Positions 52,761-64,000 of a stretch of 64,000 nucleotides of DNA are shown here, piece by piece. The notes under the pieces were generated by a model. That model worked only from the letters and a program-made list of their open reading frames with translations, was not told the DNA's origin and ran no database searches. Numbering within the stretch: position 1 is the first letter of the stretch; each line of letters starts with the position of its first letter. Source of the stretch: Phoebastria nigripes (Eukaryota > Chordata > Aves > Procellariiformes > Diomedeidae); the NCBI GenBank assembly GCA_035582835.1, contig JAYKAV010001997.1:230526-294525 (forward strand). The letters are read 5' to 3'. Position numbers and translations under genes: made by a program.

Positions 52761-55458
52761 TTGTCTCTGATTTAGCACATTTTATAGTCCATGCTAACCC
52801 ACCAGAGGCCATAAGTATTTCATTATCTCGGAGCTAGCCTTTGATTAATATGACCAGAATTATTTCACAAATTATTCTTAACTAAAAATTAGATGTGTTA
52901 TATCAATTATTAAAAAACAGAAATCAATTAAAAAGTTTGTGTTGAAATCAGGATTAATTCTTTCTCAAGATTTACATTATCTGAACTCCTCTTGCTATAA
53001 ACGAAGAAAACAAGTAAATATCTGCTGCACTAGATATAAACTACTTTTATTAAAGCTCCTATCAGCATAGTCCTCTACAAAGTCTATATTGCAAGCTTTA
53101 CTAAATCTTCCCTCTGTGGAGATGCAATGTCCAACAAAGGGGAGAATCAGGCCAGCAAAATTTCCCAGACACCCTTAATTAAGAAGTTACTTTTGCCTGA
53201 TGCGCTTCCCTATCCCTCAGAGTTTGGCTTAATTTAGAGAGGGAGATGCAAATAAACCTGGCAGCTGGCTGCTTTCCCAAGGAACTTACGCTTCTCTGTA
53301 CTCCAAGGCAGCTTTTACTGGTCACTGTTCATGAATCACCAGCACGAAGTTAGAGCTGTCCTTCCCCAGAGAAGTTTTGGAGAGAGACAGCATTGGAAAT
53401 TCTGCCTCTCACCAGCCATCCTGGGGTGGCAATCCTGCAGGTCTCTAGGAGGAAGACCCGTCCCGTCCCCTGGCCAGCGAGCATGAAGCAGGCTTGCAGA
53501 GCGCACGCACCCACAGAAAGGCCTATCTTCACAGTCACCAGGTGAGTTACCTCTGTAGCCAGCAACAGCAGAAGCAGCTGGCTAACTTGAGTCTTCAGTG
53601 CAGAAAACCAGAGCCAAAACATTTAATCCATAGTAGAGACACAAAACAAAATTTAGTGAGTTCTTACAATTTCTGGCTATTTGTTTATATACTTTGTTAA
53701 AATATGCAGATTATGTATTTATTTTATAATACTGCCACTATGAAACCCAAAGTAAAATTTTTAAGTGCCACAATGCCAAATACTGTGCTGTAGAGAGTTT
53801 CAAAGAGACTCTGCAACAACCCCCTCCATGCCCCTCCATGTCTGGCTTTGAAAGGGAACATCTAAGGGCAGCATTTGTTTATGCCAAGATACATAAAGTC
53901 TTCTGTTTGCTCCTGGTCAAACTGCCAGGCTTGTCTCAGCTTGAGAGCTTCCAAGTTCTGCTTGTAAAGTACAACCCTCTTCTCTGAGTAAGGAGAGCAC
54001 TTCCAAAATGACAGAGCAGTTGCAGCTGCCCAAACTAACCAGTAGGCAAATGTAATTTGCAGTCATGCTGCCCTAGATCGGAAAATTAAGTAGCTGCATA
54101 AATGTGACAGGTCAATGTTTTATGCAGGCCTTTCAAGTACAGATTAAGCCTCGTCTGTGTAATACTGTAATCAGAACTAGCTGTTCCTTTCTCCAGCACA
54201 TTGTCAGCTTGAAACCAACAGTAGAGCAGTAAGGACCTCCTCCAGTATCTTCCCTGAGTGCAAAGTCCATAAGAAAAAGCTTTAGTGAACTTTGGCAATT
54301 TGACCATTGAAAATTAAATTGCAGCACCAGCTAGAATGGCATTTATCCGGTTTCCATAATATCATAAGCGCAGAGAGGGAGCCACCTTCTCCTGCGTAGT
54401 CACTGCTCTCCACACAGGGAGTTTTCTTGGGTTACTCTTTTCAAAGGAGGAATATTCTCCCTCATCCAGAATTTAGGCAGACAGTTTTTGTCATTACAAA
54501 TGCCAGGAACAAGCCAGTGCTTCATCATAGGTTGAGATACAGACCTGACAGGTACTTAGTATAGTGCTGTAATGAGTCACTGATCTGGGTCTGTGTGCCT
54601 GGTGAGGGATCCTTTGGTGTTCAGTTTCCACCTCCGTGCCTACAAGTGCTGTCTCCGACTCCTCAGAGTGGCTTTTCAGAAACTCTTAACAGAAACAGNC
54701 ACAAATGACAAAGCAATTACCTGAGTTTTGTGGAGAACCGTGGGAGTTTTCTATGAGATTATAAGAACTTTATGCACTATCATATCATTTCTTTTATCCA
54801 CCACTGAGATATCCTAATAAACTTTTTGAAACTCCGCTGCCTCTTGGAGGTTTAGTGAGAACTAAATAATATAAGCCCTGGAACTGAACTAGCCCTTCCT
54901 TGCCTCACCTAAGGGCAGCACTAAGGGCTCTGCAGAGCTCAGGCGAAAAAGACGGCAGGCTGGATTCCTGGGTACTGCACGTGGAACACCCTGGTGACGT
55001 CTATCCCAGTTTGATCTTAACATAGATCTGTGTGTGCCAGCACAGTTATGTACTGCTTAAGCTATAAAAATAGTAGAAGATTTAAATCAAAACAGAAATC
55101 TGTATTGATGGCTTTTATTCTATAAAAATGCTAATTCTGTAAAATCCCGTTTAAGACCTTAATTTGGGATTTAAGTTGTCTAGCAATAAATTCATTAAAA
55201 CTAATATAGGCTAGTGCAAAGGAAGTAATACAATAAATAATAATCTTGCATTTGTTCCTTTTCTTCTGAAAAGGTTTAACAAAAAAATAGATAATTACTT
55301 TATCAGCTTCTGAAATGGATCCAGCTCTTAAGTGCATTGTAATAACCGTTTACCTCTGCACCTGAATGCCATAAAACAGATGATAATTGCAGGACCAAGG
55401 AGTTTCATTGTCCCGGTCATTCATTCAAACTTCTGGTCAACCCAGAGTTGTTTGGGAG

Positions 55459-55650
55459 TCATAGAATAGCTGAGGTTGAGGGGCACATCTGGTGCCTTGA
55501 AAGGTTGTCTAGTCCAACCCCCTTTGCTCAAAGCAGGGTCAGCTGGAGTTCAGGACTGTGTCCCTTGGGGTTTTTAATATCTCCAAGGATGGCACCTGCA
55601 CCACCTCCCTGGGCAACATGCTCCAGTGTTCAGTTACCCTCACAGTAAAA
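55459..55650 (-). mobile_element. CR1-type LINE, 3' end fragment
   Basis: On the plus strand it opens with TCATAGAAT, the reverse of the ATTCTATGA unit that ends avian CR1 elements. It continues with the diagnostic stretches CTAGTCCAACCCCC, GCTCAAAGCAGGG, a CCAAGGATGG...CACC patch, CTGGGCAACATGCTCCAGTG and ACCCTCACAGTAAA. So the CR1 sense strand is minus and only the 3' end is present, truncated at its 5' side as is usual. Only one terminal octamer unit is clear. A stretch after the A-rich repeat (about 55770-55795, CCCTTGTCGTTTCGCAGCCC) may be a further CR1 piece. The element is diverged from the typical consensus. Confidence 0.9.
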
Positions 55651-55752
55651 AAAAACAAAAAAAACAAAAAACCAAAACAAAACAAAAAACAACCAACCCC
55701 CCCAAAAAAACCAAAAAAAAAAACCAAAAAACCCAAACAAAAACAAAAAACT
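55646..55752 (+). repeat. A-rich (AAAAC)n-like simple repeat in the CR1 element
   Basis: About 105 bp made almost only of A and C, with interrupted AAAAC/AAAACC units. It follows directly on ACAGTAAA of the CR1 fragment, where the ordinary consensus would have a mixed sequence. It seems to be a microsatellite grown inside the element. Confidence 0.8.
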
Positions 55753-55795
55753 GTTTAGAATGAATGAGCCCTTGTCGTTTCGCAGCCCAGTGAAG

Positions 55796-58182
55796 ATGTG
55801 GTCCATATAAGCTGCTGCCGCTCCATCAAAATTCCAGTGCATGTCTTAGTGGTTTTTATGTCCATCTTAGGTGCTAGAAGAGACCCGTATTTTTCAGCTT
55901 CCCTGTTAAGGTGGATAGTGAATGATACTCAGTTTTGCCATCACCACAAATTGCTTCCACAGGTATATATACAACTGTTGTACAAACATTTAATCTTGTG
56001 TCAAAGAGTGTGTTCGGAGTATCACAGTTTTCTTCCTCCTGAGTTGGTGGTTGTACTGAATAGTACTATTAATAATAGGAGATAGGCTAGAACATTGTAA
56101 TAATAGGGAATCCTGCAATTGTGGTCAATATAATGGAGAGATCCTGGGGCTCTTTTTAACTGCATTTTTCAGATTGCACTATTAGCAGTTGCTGTTCAGG
56201 AGACTGAAAGTATTGAGACAAGTACATTCAGGTGGAAGGAAGGAGTATATGTAACAAAAAAATTCTGTGGTTTTCAGAATGAAAGATTTTTTTTTTTACT
56301 TCTGAAGAATTGAAAAATAATAAGCAGGCCAATATTCAAATTCTGCTTCTATACTTGTTAGTGTACTTTCAATCCAGTATTGAAGGTGTGCTGCTTAGCT
56401 GATTTTGGTCACATAACGGTCATGCAGCATTGCTTCTATCCTCAGATGGCTTAACTACACTGCTTGCTAAGCAATCAAGTCTCTGTAGCTAGTATTCATG
56501 GGAGGATAAATTAAAAATAATTTTCCATGTACACTGAACGCTGTAAGCTTAGTGTTTTCTTTCTCATATTTCACATAAACTTCTGAAGAATTTATGCAAA
56601 TCTAGATGATGATCCTTAAATTAAAAATATTATGTCATTTTTTGGTTCTCTTTAAGCGNATGGAAAAGGCTGTTATTCTGATATATCTTGAACAAAAAAA
56701 TCTTTTCTTTTAATCTCTTAATAAAAAAGCTATCTGATTCCTTCTCTTTCTCTATCATTTTGTGTACACTGAAGAACATAAATATCTAAGTGAANCAACA
56801 GAGTGAACTTTAGTAGCTCACTGATAGACAACAAAATGAACAGCAGTACTGGTTTTGTTGATCATAAACGTATTTACCACAGGCCAAACCACTGTAAGTT
56901 TTGTAAAGCATGGTGGCAGGTGGCATTCGGGTATTTGCCCTGGTACTCAGAGGAAACAGCAGCACTTGCTGTCTTACTGCAGTGAAGTTTTACAGATTGT
57001 TGTTATCATGTAACAAGTACACCATGCTAAAAAGGCAAAACTTACTGAGTTAGTCTCAATGAACAGGGTTTTAAACTGTAAATGTATATTTACACACCCC
57101 ATGTGCTTCTATCTCAGGTGTATCTCAGGTGCATACACATATATGTGTATGTACTTAGTTTATACTGTGACACAGTGAAGGTAATGAACAGAATTCCTAC
57201 ATGTTTAAAGCTGCCAGTGCTTGAGAAAACATACATTGCCAAGGCTATTACTTCCACTTCTTTAGAAGAATCTATACTTTGAATATAAACTTGGCAAAGC
57301 AACCAATGTGAAATCCTGAATTTGGAAAAATCTCTTTTCTGGCAAAAGAAGTGTGGGTGGTGTTTTATTCAGGCCTATTGTTTCATTTGATTTGTTGAGG
57401 GTATCCGAGTCCTTACTATATGTAAAAGATTTCCGGGAAAGTGCACATAATTTTTTTTTATACTAGAGGAACACGGATTCATTGTAACACAGTAACTCTC
57501 ATCATTCCTCTTTCAGTTGTTTATTGGGGCCATTTAAGCAGTGAAGAGCTTGCAACCTTGGCATGTTCCCTTTCCCTTATTGTACCTTCTGATCTGATAT
57601 GTCAGTACTATTGCTAGGAATGCAGAACATTATGAGATTAGCTATAAAACTAACTAAAGCCTTGTTCCCTTTGAATAACTCTTTACTCATAAAGAGTAAG
57701 ATCATCCAGTGCATACAGAAATGCGCAGTGAACAAAAAGAAAATAAGAGAAAATGAACAAGGAATCCAGAAAAAAAACCCCAAACATTGATGTCATTTCA
57801 TGTATAGAAGAGAAGAAATGCGCATGCTAGCATTTATGTATGCATTGCCCTGGGTAGGTGCTTCTCCTGGTAAGCATCTCCTCCGGGTAGTTGCTTAAAT
57901 TAAATCAAATTTAATGTTTTGACATTTTCAGCCCCCAACATCTTTTTAATTTAAAATTATTTCCCAAATCCATCCCAATTTCTGGATCTTTAAAAAAATC
58001 ATGTTTGGCAATTTTGATAACTTCACTGGGTTTTTTCCACCTCTTTCTTGGAGGAGTTCTTGGAAATCGCCTAGGAACTTGTCCTGTTATTTAGTGCAAA
58101 TTGCCACTTATGTATAGCAGAGATTATTATATAAGCTTGTTCAACACAGCTACCAAAGCCAAAGGTCTTGGAAGAAGGAAGG
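55796..58182. other. AT-rich sequence between CR1 and the solo LTR
   Basis: No gene recognised; open frames are under 100 codons. It contains the 11-bp duplication at 57110-57131 and two Ns (56659, 56795). Confidence 0.6.
57110..57131 (+). repeat. 11-bp tandem duplication
   Basis: TATCTCAGGTG is repeated twice exactly, at 57110-57120 and 57121-57131. Confidence 0.85.
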
Positions 58183-58187
58183 GCAGA
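58183..58187. repeat. Left target-site duplication (GCAGA) of the solo LTR
   Basis: A 5-bp sequence identical to 58783-58787, directly abutting the TG end of the LTR. Confidence 0.85.
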
Positions 58188-58782
58188 TGTCGTGGTTTAA
58201 CCCCAGCAGGCAACTAAGCCCCACCCAGACGCTCGCTCATCCCCCCCCGGTGGGATGGGGGAGAGAATCGGAAGGGTTAAAGTGAGAAAACTCGTGGGTT
58301 GAGATAAAGACAGTTCAATAGGGAAAGCAAAAGCTGCGCATGCAAGCAAAGCAAAACGAGGAATTCATTCACTCATTCCCATCGGCAGGCAGGTGTTCAG
58401 CCATCGCCAGGAAAGCAGGGCTCCGTCACACCCAACGGTTACTTGGGAAGAAAAATGCCATCACTCTGAACGTCCCCCCCTTCCTTCTTCTTCCCCCAGC
58501 TTTATATGGTGAGCATGACGTCATATGGTGTGGGATATCCCTTTGGTCAGTTGGGGTCAGCTGTCCCAGCCGTGTCCCCTCCCAGCTTCTTGTGCACCCC
58601 CAGCCTCCTCACTGGTGGGGTGGGGTGAGAAGCAGACAAGGCCTTGACTCTGTGTAAGCCCTGCTCAGCAGTGAGGAAAACATCCCTGTGTTATCAACAC
58701 TGTTTCCAGCACAAATCCAAAACATAGCCCCACACTAGCTACNGTGAAGAAAATTAACTCCATCCCAGCCAAACCCAGCACA
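58188..58782 (-). mobile_element. Solo LTR of an avian endogenous retrovirus (ERVL-like)
   Basis: This 595-bp element begins TGTCGTGG and ends CAGCACA on the plus strand, giving TG...CA termini. It is flanked by a perfect 5-bp direct repeat GCAGA (58183-58187 and 58783-58787). A 5-bp duplication fits ERVL-type integrases better than the 4 or 6 bp typical of other classes. From memory the sequence resembles a high-copy LTR in many neoavian genomes, but the family name needs a repeat-database search. ATATAAAG at 58507-58500 on the minus strand is a plausible TATA box, which suggests minus orientation. No internal retroviral genes adjoin it, so it is a recombined remnant. The 105-codon open frame at 58340-58657 inside it is not a real gene. 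One N is at 58743. Confidence 0.88.
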
Positions 58783-58787
58783 GCAGA
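58783..58787. repeat. Right target-site duplication (GCAGA) of the solo LTR
   Basis: A 5-bp sequence identical to 58183-58187, directly abutting the CA end of the LTR. Confidence 0.85.
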
Positions 58788-61700
58788 TAGTCTTTGAACT
58801 ATAGGTAGAGAAAACAGGAGTAGGCAGCAGGTATCAGATACCATTCTGCAACATGCTTGAATAGAAATAATGTAATCATGAAATACATGCTCTTTCTAAA
58901 TTACTCAGTTAGAGAATTAGTAGTAGACAAGGGGAAGTATTTTCTTCCTTCTTCATAGCAGTCAGCACTATGGAGAAAAGAGAGAGAGACATAAAAAATT
59001 ATATAACTTTAAAGTTTGTGGTGATTTTCCAGAGATTTCTTTTCTGGCAGGCAGTACAGTACAAAAATCAGATAGTAGACATACAGCTCGAGTGCCATTG
59101 AGTGTTAGAGCTCCCAAGGAGGAGTGGAGGAAAGTGGAAATTGCTCACAGTTGCCACTGATCATTTTTGCTTGTTTTGTTTTGTTCTGTCCTATAATGGC
59201 ATTTGTGGCTGCTAAAAGAAGATAATTTGTTCAATTTTATTTTTTCACTGTCGCCTTAACTGATTTTTTGCAGCAATAGGAATGACTGAATATATAGTTT
59301 ATCTTCATGGAAGGGGAGGGAACTATTTCAATCAGCTGCATTTCTTGGCACTTACACAGTACGTTTCCTATTCTGTAAGCTATCTGCCTGGGGCTGCTCT
59401 GCAGGGCAGGAAAGGGGAAACTTCCTTACTTGCAACTCCTATGAATTATTAAGCATTCATTTACATGCCTTACTTGAAGGAGATTATTCTTCCTTGGCCT
59501 CTACTGTTCCCCAGAACAAAAATTACATACAACGTATGTAACCTTGTCACAGGTGATGGATCAGTATTAGTGTATTGGGACTCTATCATACATACAGGTA
59601 TTTATATATATGAATGATATATTATTTATATAAAACAAATGTATGTTCTGTATTTATATAAACATATGATATATATAAAACACTAACATGATTCAGCCTG
59701 TGCACCTCTCATCTTGTTCTGACATGCTACTGCAATGTCTGCTCCTCTCAATTTGCTTGTACTGGTATGTTCAAAGGGGAATGATCTGAAATGCAACCCT
59801 AACTGTTGTTGTTATGGGAGGAAAACCTTGCAACACAGGTTTTAAAACCCTTTCCATTTGTCAGTCACAGCTATAGGTGGGGTCTTTCTTGTTTTCATTA
59901 TTTTTTAAGTGAAGTCAGTGCTCCTTCATTACCTCCAGCAGCTGCAATGCAGAACAGCATTCCTCATTATAGAAAAAAACCCTGCTGCTGCCATGCATGC
60001 AGAATGTACCGATTCTAGGCATTTTGCTGTCCACAGGAATCCTTCCTTAAGGCAGGAAGCCTGGTTTCTTTTCCTTCCTTGCTGGAGGCTAAGAGGGTAT
60101 CCTGGGAAATCATCGTGCTGTATTTCCCATACTCTTTTTTTTTTTTAATAAGCATCGCTTCTGGCCAAGTAGGCAGGACATTGGAGCACATGAACCCTGG
60201 TCTAACTCCGAATGGTTACTTTTATGTCCCTGTAACCTCAGCTGGCTCAGATCCTGCTAACAGTGCCAGTGTGGCAGCCCCTCAGGAGTGGGCTGACCAA
60301 GCTTTTGCAGAGTGGGCTGATCTCTACAATCTGTTCCTGGCTCCCCGATAAGCGGACACTAAGTGAGCTTCAGTTTGACGACACACGCAAGCTGATTACT
60401 CCCTCTGAAATACCAGCAAAACTGGGAATGTTCCGAAATGCAAGAGCTGGCATCCTCAAGACCCTGCTGAGTTGTCCTTGTCTCTGGGAGGAGCGCCTCC
60501 GGTCTGTGGCTGTACTTCAAGGAAATTGTCACTGTTGAGGCACACATGGAGCTTGTTCCCTTCTTCCAAGGGCAGCTTCTGGGCTGCCTGTTCCTTGTGC
60601 AGGCACAAGGAAAAGCTACAAGGTATTCTCAGACAGGGACACAGAACTTTGCAATTTACTGGCTTAAGAGAGCTCTGGTTGTATACAGTGATATCACTGT
60701 AGCATAGTTTATTTGTAATAGTCTTGCCAGGTACACTTTGCAGTTCATGTCATTGAATTAACTGATTATTTTGCAATTTTACCTAGTTACATTTATGCAT
60801 ACTTCTAGACAACAGTCACAACCACCCCAGTAGTAGGATTTTTTGAGAAGCAGTTGAAATTAGCTTCCTTTTTTCTTACTCTTAGATCCTTGGACAGTGT
60901 CACTGCTCTCAAAATAACTTTACAGAAATTCTGAAATGAGTTGTAATTCTGGAACAAATATTCATTTCCTATTTGTTTCAAGCTAATACAATATGATTAT
61001 TGTACTGCTGTTGCAGTTTGATGTACTCCAGAACCCTATACAGAAAGGCAGAGCTTTCCTAGTGGCTGCTGTACCAGGTATTTTTTTTTGGTCTCAGCCT
61101 TAAAGCGAGTTTAGTTTGAAGGAGTTATTGTTACCTTAAATAATGCTANGGAAGAGTTAGAGATAGGGTTTAAGACTGGACTAATGCCAGTGCATATGGA
61201 TTATTTGAAAGCAGTGGATTTTTATTGGTGTTTGCAGTTTATAATCCAGGTAGCTAATGCCTTCAAATGTAAACATTAAAAGGATGTTCTCTTTTCAGTA
61301 ATGTTCTATATGTCAGAAAATTTAGACATTCACAGGTGCAATTAAACTTTCCAAAACGAAACAGGTTTCCTGACCACAAACTATCATTTCCGTTCCAGCT
61401 TTGTCCTTTTTCTTCCTTTGTTTTGCACTCTGGAGCAACGTATTTACAGGTGTTTTTCCTGAATGGGCAGTATCATGATGTTACTGTATATGGAGGACAA
61501 AAAGGAGCAGGATAGGGTTTTCAAATTTCACAGTTATTCAGAAATTGTGAAATTTGGGGTTGTTTATTTCTTTGTTTGTTTGGGGTTTTTTCCAAAATTG
61601 GTGATCTGTTCTTGTGTTTTAGAAATTACTCCCTCACAGGACAATGCTATTACCTGGTTAATCATAAGGTACTTTGCAACTAGTATTTCTACAGCTCTAA

Positions 61701-64000
61701 TATTCAACTCTTAATAATAAGCTTATAAAAAGGCTGAGTTCCGTTCTTCCCAAGGGAGTCTATGTCTGTCAGGACTTACATAGCTGAAGCCAGCCAAAGT
61801 TGTGCAATTACATTTTCAAGCTTGCAAATAGTTTGCCAAAATTTTCTAATTGTTGACATCCTCAAAATATATGTTGCTGGTATCTTCCAGATTTTTTCAG
61901 TGTTCGTGTTCTCAGTATTGTAAATGCTTCTGAACAGCTAATTCATATGTACATCTTATATATTTTATTTTGTGCATCTCAGCAACAAAGCTGAGCTAAT
62001 TCCTCAGCAATGTGTCTGAAGGACTGAAAATAGGAAATGCCACACTGGAGCACATTCATTATCCAGCTGCTTGGCTGTCCTCTTGTCCAAAATGGCTACA
62101 GACAGATGCTTCTGACAGAAGTGCAAAGAACCTCCTCTTCCCTCATAAACAGAAATGATTTTAAGTACTAAAAAAAGAGAAATACAATTTTTATGTAATT
62201 TGTTCATGTTTGACTGTTTTCTGAATGCCATGTTCTGGTTCTCAACAACTGTCTGTTGCAATGAATGCCATGGTTTAATTTGGGGGGGAAAGTATTTTGG
62301 TTTATGGCTGGGTGTTTGCTAAAGTCACGTGTCATCTTGTTCCACAGCTTCAATGAGTTCTACCACATTTCTCTGAGTCCTTAATCATTCTGCAGTGTGT
62401 TTTTTGAGATGACTACATTAGTACCGCATGCAGTATCTCAGATAAGGCAACAGCATTGATTTGCCATAACATGTAGTGTTGTATGCTCCCTACTATCCTG
62501 CACATGTTGTAACATTATTTGCTTTTTCCTGTGGCTGTATATTGAGATCAGTGTCTTGCTGAGTTGTTCACAGCAATGTCAAGTTGCCTTTCCTTACTGC
62601 TAATTTTAAACCTTGCGAGCATTTCTTTCCTGTGTATAATATTTTGTATTTCTGGACCCTGAACTTCACTAGTCAGCCTGTCCTGCTTGTTTAGTTACAT
62701 ACTTTCTCCTGAAATTTTACACTTCCATTTTCGATTATCATTTCAGATATTCAACCAGATATAAATGCGGATCTTACCGGTCTGAAACTCCGCTGATTAT
62801 CCCATGAACTTTTTATAAAAATAGACACGATATTTGTTACTTCCAGTTCTTTTGCACATAAGTGGTTTTTAATGAAGGACTGTGTATTCTTAGCAGATCA
62901 GCCTGTTTATTCTGAAGCTCTTTCAGCATTCTTGGATATTCACCATCTGGGCAGGTTGACAACTTGCTAACATACTGCTGTCGCTATCCAGGCCTTCGAA
63001 CAGGAAGTGAGAATGGGTCAGAAAGTCCTTTTTCAATNGAAATAATTCAGTAGGAAGCATAAAGTAAGGCTGAGTTGAAAACAACTTTTGAGAATTCAAA
63101 AATTGATTTAATGAATGAGAGATTGGGAACAGTAACATGACTATTGCCATCATCCACTTCAGTTTATTTGGAGAATAAATAAACAATTATATGAATATAA
63201 ATATGCATATTTGGGGGCAAATTGCTTTCTATTGTAACAAATTGGAAGACAGAAGTATTACACTAGCATAACTAATTGGAGAAATTCAAAGTCCCAAAGC
63301 ACACATACAACACCACTTCTGTATGGCACACTGAAGGTCTTTGTAGCTATAGTTCATTTCAGGAAAATTCCTGAATAGGAATAGGGTTAGGTCGGCCTCT
63401 GAGCAGTTTGTTTAGGTGGACTATAAACAGAGACATGGCTGTAACACCAGCCATTAGAATTCAGAGTCATCAGTAATGAAGAAATGTTACCATTAGCAGT
63501 ACGTCAGGCAGTGTACCGCAGCTCGGTCTTGAGGAATCAAACTCCCCCAGACCTCAACATTTATCGGTTAGTTCCCGACCACAAAAATCTGGTTAGCTGT
63601 TCTAATCAATAGGAGTCTAAATCACAGCTTTACTGCCATGCTCAAGTCTCCAGATCAGCAAGTGTGAGAGGAGAAGGCTTGCAGGCATATGAAAGGTGGC
63701 TGCGAGCATTTGCAATACGTATTAACAAATGGGAGAGAAAGCCTGCTAGGCAGAGGGGGAGGCATTAACAGCTGAGTGCATTGACTGTTTGGGTTTGGAT
63801 TTTCTATCTGCTGAACCTGGCTTAACTTCTGTCCTGCTCTGGCAGGGCCCTGGCCTTTTCGGTGGGCGATGGCCTGCTTACCGCTCCATTCGTGTCACCA
63901 CTGTTGATGTAACAGGGAGACGTCAAAAGGAAAAATTGCCACAAATGGAGGTCATGGGTGTAGCGCATTAAGTTTGTAAGCCTCTTGCTATGTTTTGCAA
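58788..64000. other. AT-rich, T-skewed sequence to the window end
   Basis: No gene recognised. The stretch 60150-60560 is somewhat GC-richer and has overlapping plus-strand open frames of about 90 codons (60079-60351, 60263-60538) with no domain I can name. In the lines sampled, the plus strand has more T than A (for example 62461-62580, about 48 T to 24 A). Confidence 0.55.
59598..59685 (+). repeat. AT-rich TATATA-type simple sequence
   Basis: About 90 bp dominated by TATATA, ATGATAT and TTTATATAAA motifs, which is low-complexity AT sequence. Confidence 0.75.

Larger units (their letters stand above)
51871..55458. other. Non-coding flank right of CpG island 2
   Basis: AT-rich apart from the first few hundred bases. 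It holds the TGACGC pair (51911-51945), a 149-codon plus-strand open frame at 52151-52600 that begins with GTG, and the repeat at 52691-52760. None is a recognised gene. Confidence 0.55.

Noticed and set aside
58340..58657. 105-codon plus-strand frame
   Set aside because: Lies wholly inside the solo LTR, which does not encode protein.
1..64000. PLCE1 or LGI1 coding exons
   Set aside because: Both have large coding exons that should give long open frames; none in the window matches either protein.
1..64000. CRISPR arrays, bacterial operons, tRNA or rRNA genes
   Set aside because: No regularly spaced repeats, no ribosome-binding-site-led gene strings and no recognisable RNA gene; the window is vertebrate nuclear DNA.

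Overview
The window looks like nuclear DNA from a bird. The base composition is AT-rich and gene-poor, broken by two sharply bounded CpG islands. It holds a CR1-type LINE 3' end and a solo LTR that resembles, from memory, an LTR common in neoavian genomes. There is one clearly recognisable multi-exon vertebrate gene. I see no prokaryotic gene organisation, CRISPR array, rRNA or tRNA. About thirty isolated single N bases are scattered through the window, as in a draft consensus.

The anchor is SLC35G1 on the minus strand. It has three coding exons (51293-51086, 46896-46719, 46185-45426) whose GT/AG splice sites and codon phases join into one 381-residue drug/metabolite-transporter-superfamily membrane protein. 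Its promoter lies in the CpG island at about 50.5-51.87 kb. Its 3' UTR runs left from 45425, with candidate poly(A) signals at about 45.31 and 44.70 kb.

A second CpG island (about 24.78-26.48 kb) has no recognisable coding sequence but is a strong promoter candidate. In human, LGI1, SLC35G1 and PLCE1 lie in this order and orientation. If that order holds here, the island could be the PLCE1 promoter firing leftward, with 1-24.7 kb as its first intron. That is inference: I found no PLCE1 or LGI1 coding exon in the window.

By region: 1-24.4 kb is AT-rich non-coding DNA with homopolymers, short direct repeats and one odd GC-rich block at 12.04-12.45 kb. Next comes CpG island 1. From 26.5 to 44.7 kb the DNA is AT-rich and non-coding, with a T/G-rich 45-bp tandem repeat at 39.4 kb. 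Then comes SLC35G1, with intron 1 from 46.9 to 51.1 kb, and CpG island 2. From 51.9 to 64 kb the sequence is non-coding, with a minus-strand CR1 fragment (55.46-55.65 kb) and a solo LTR (58,188-58,782) flanked by a perfect 5-bp target duplication. Most open reading frames outside SLC35G1 look like chance frames, especially those inside the GC-rich islands. I see no new biological system. The items most worth checking are the promoter assignment of island 1, a possible divergent transcript from island 2, and the GC-rich block at 12 kb.
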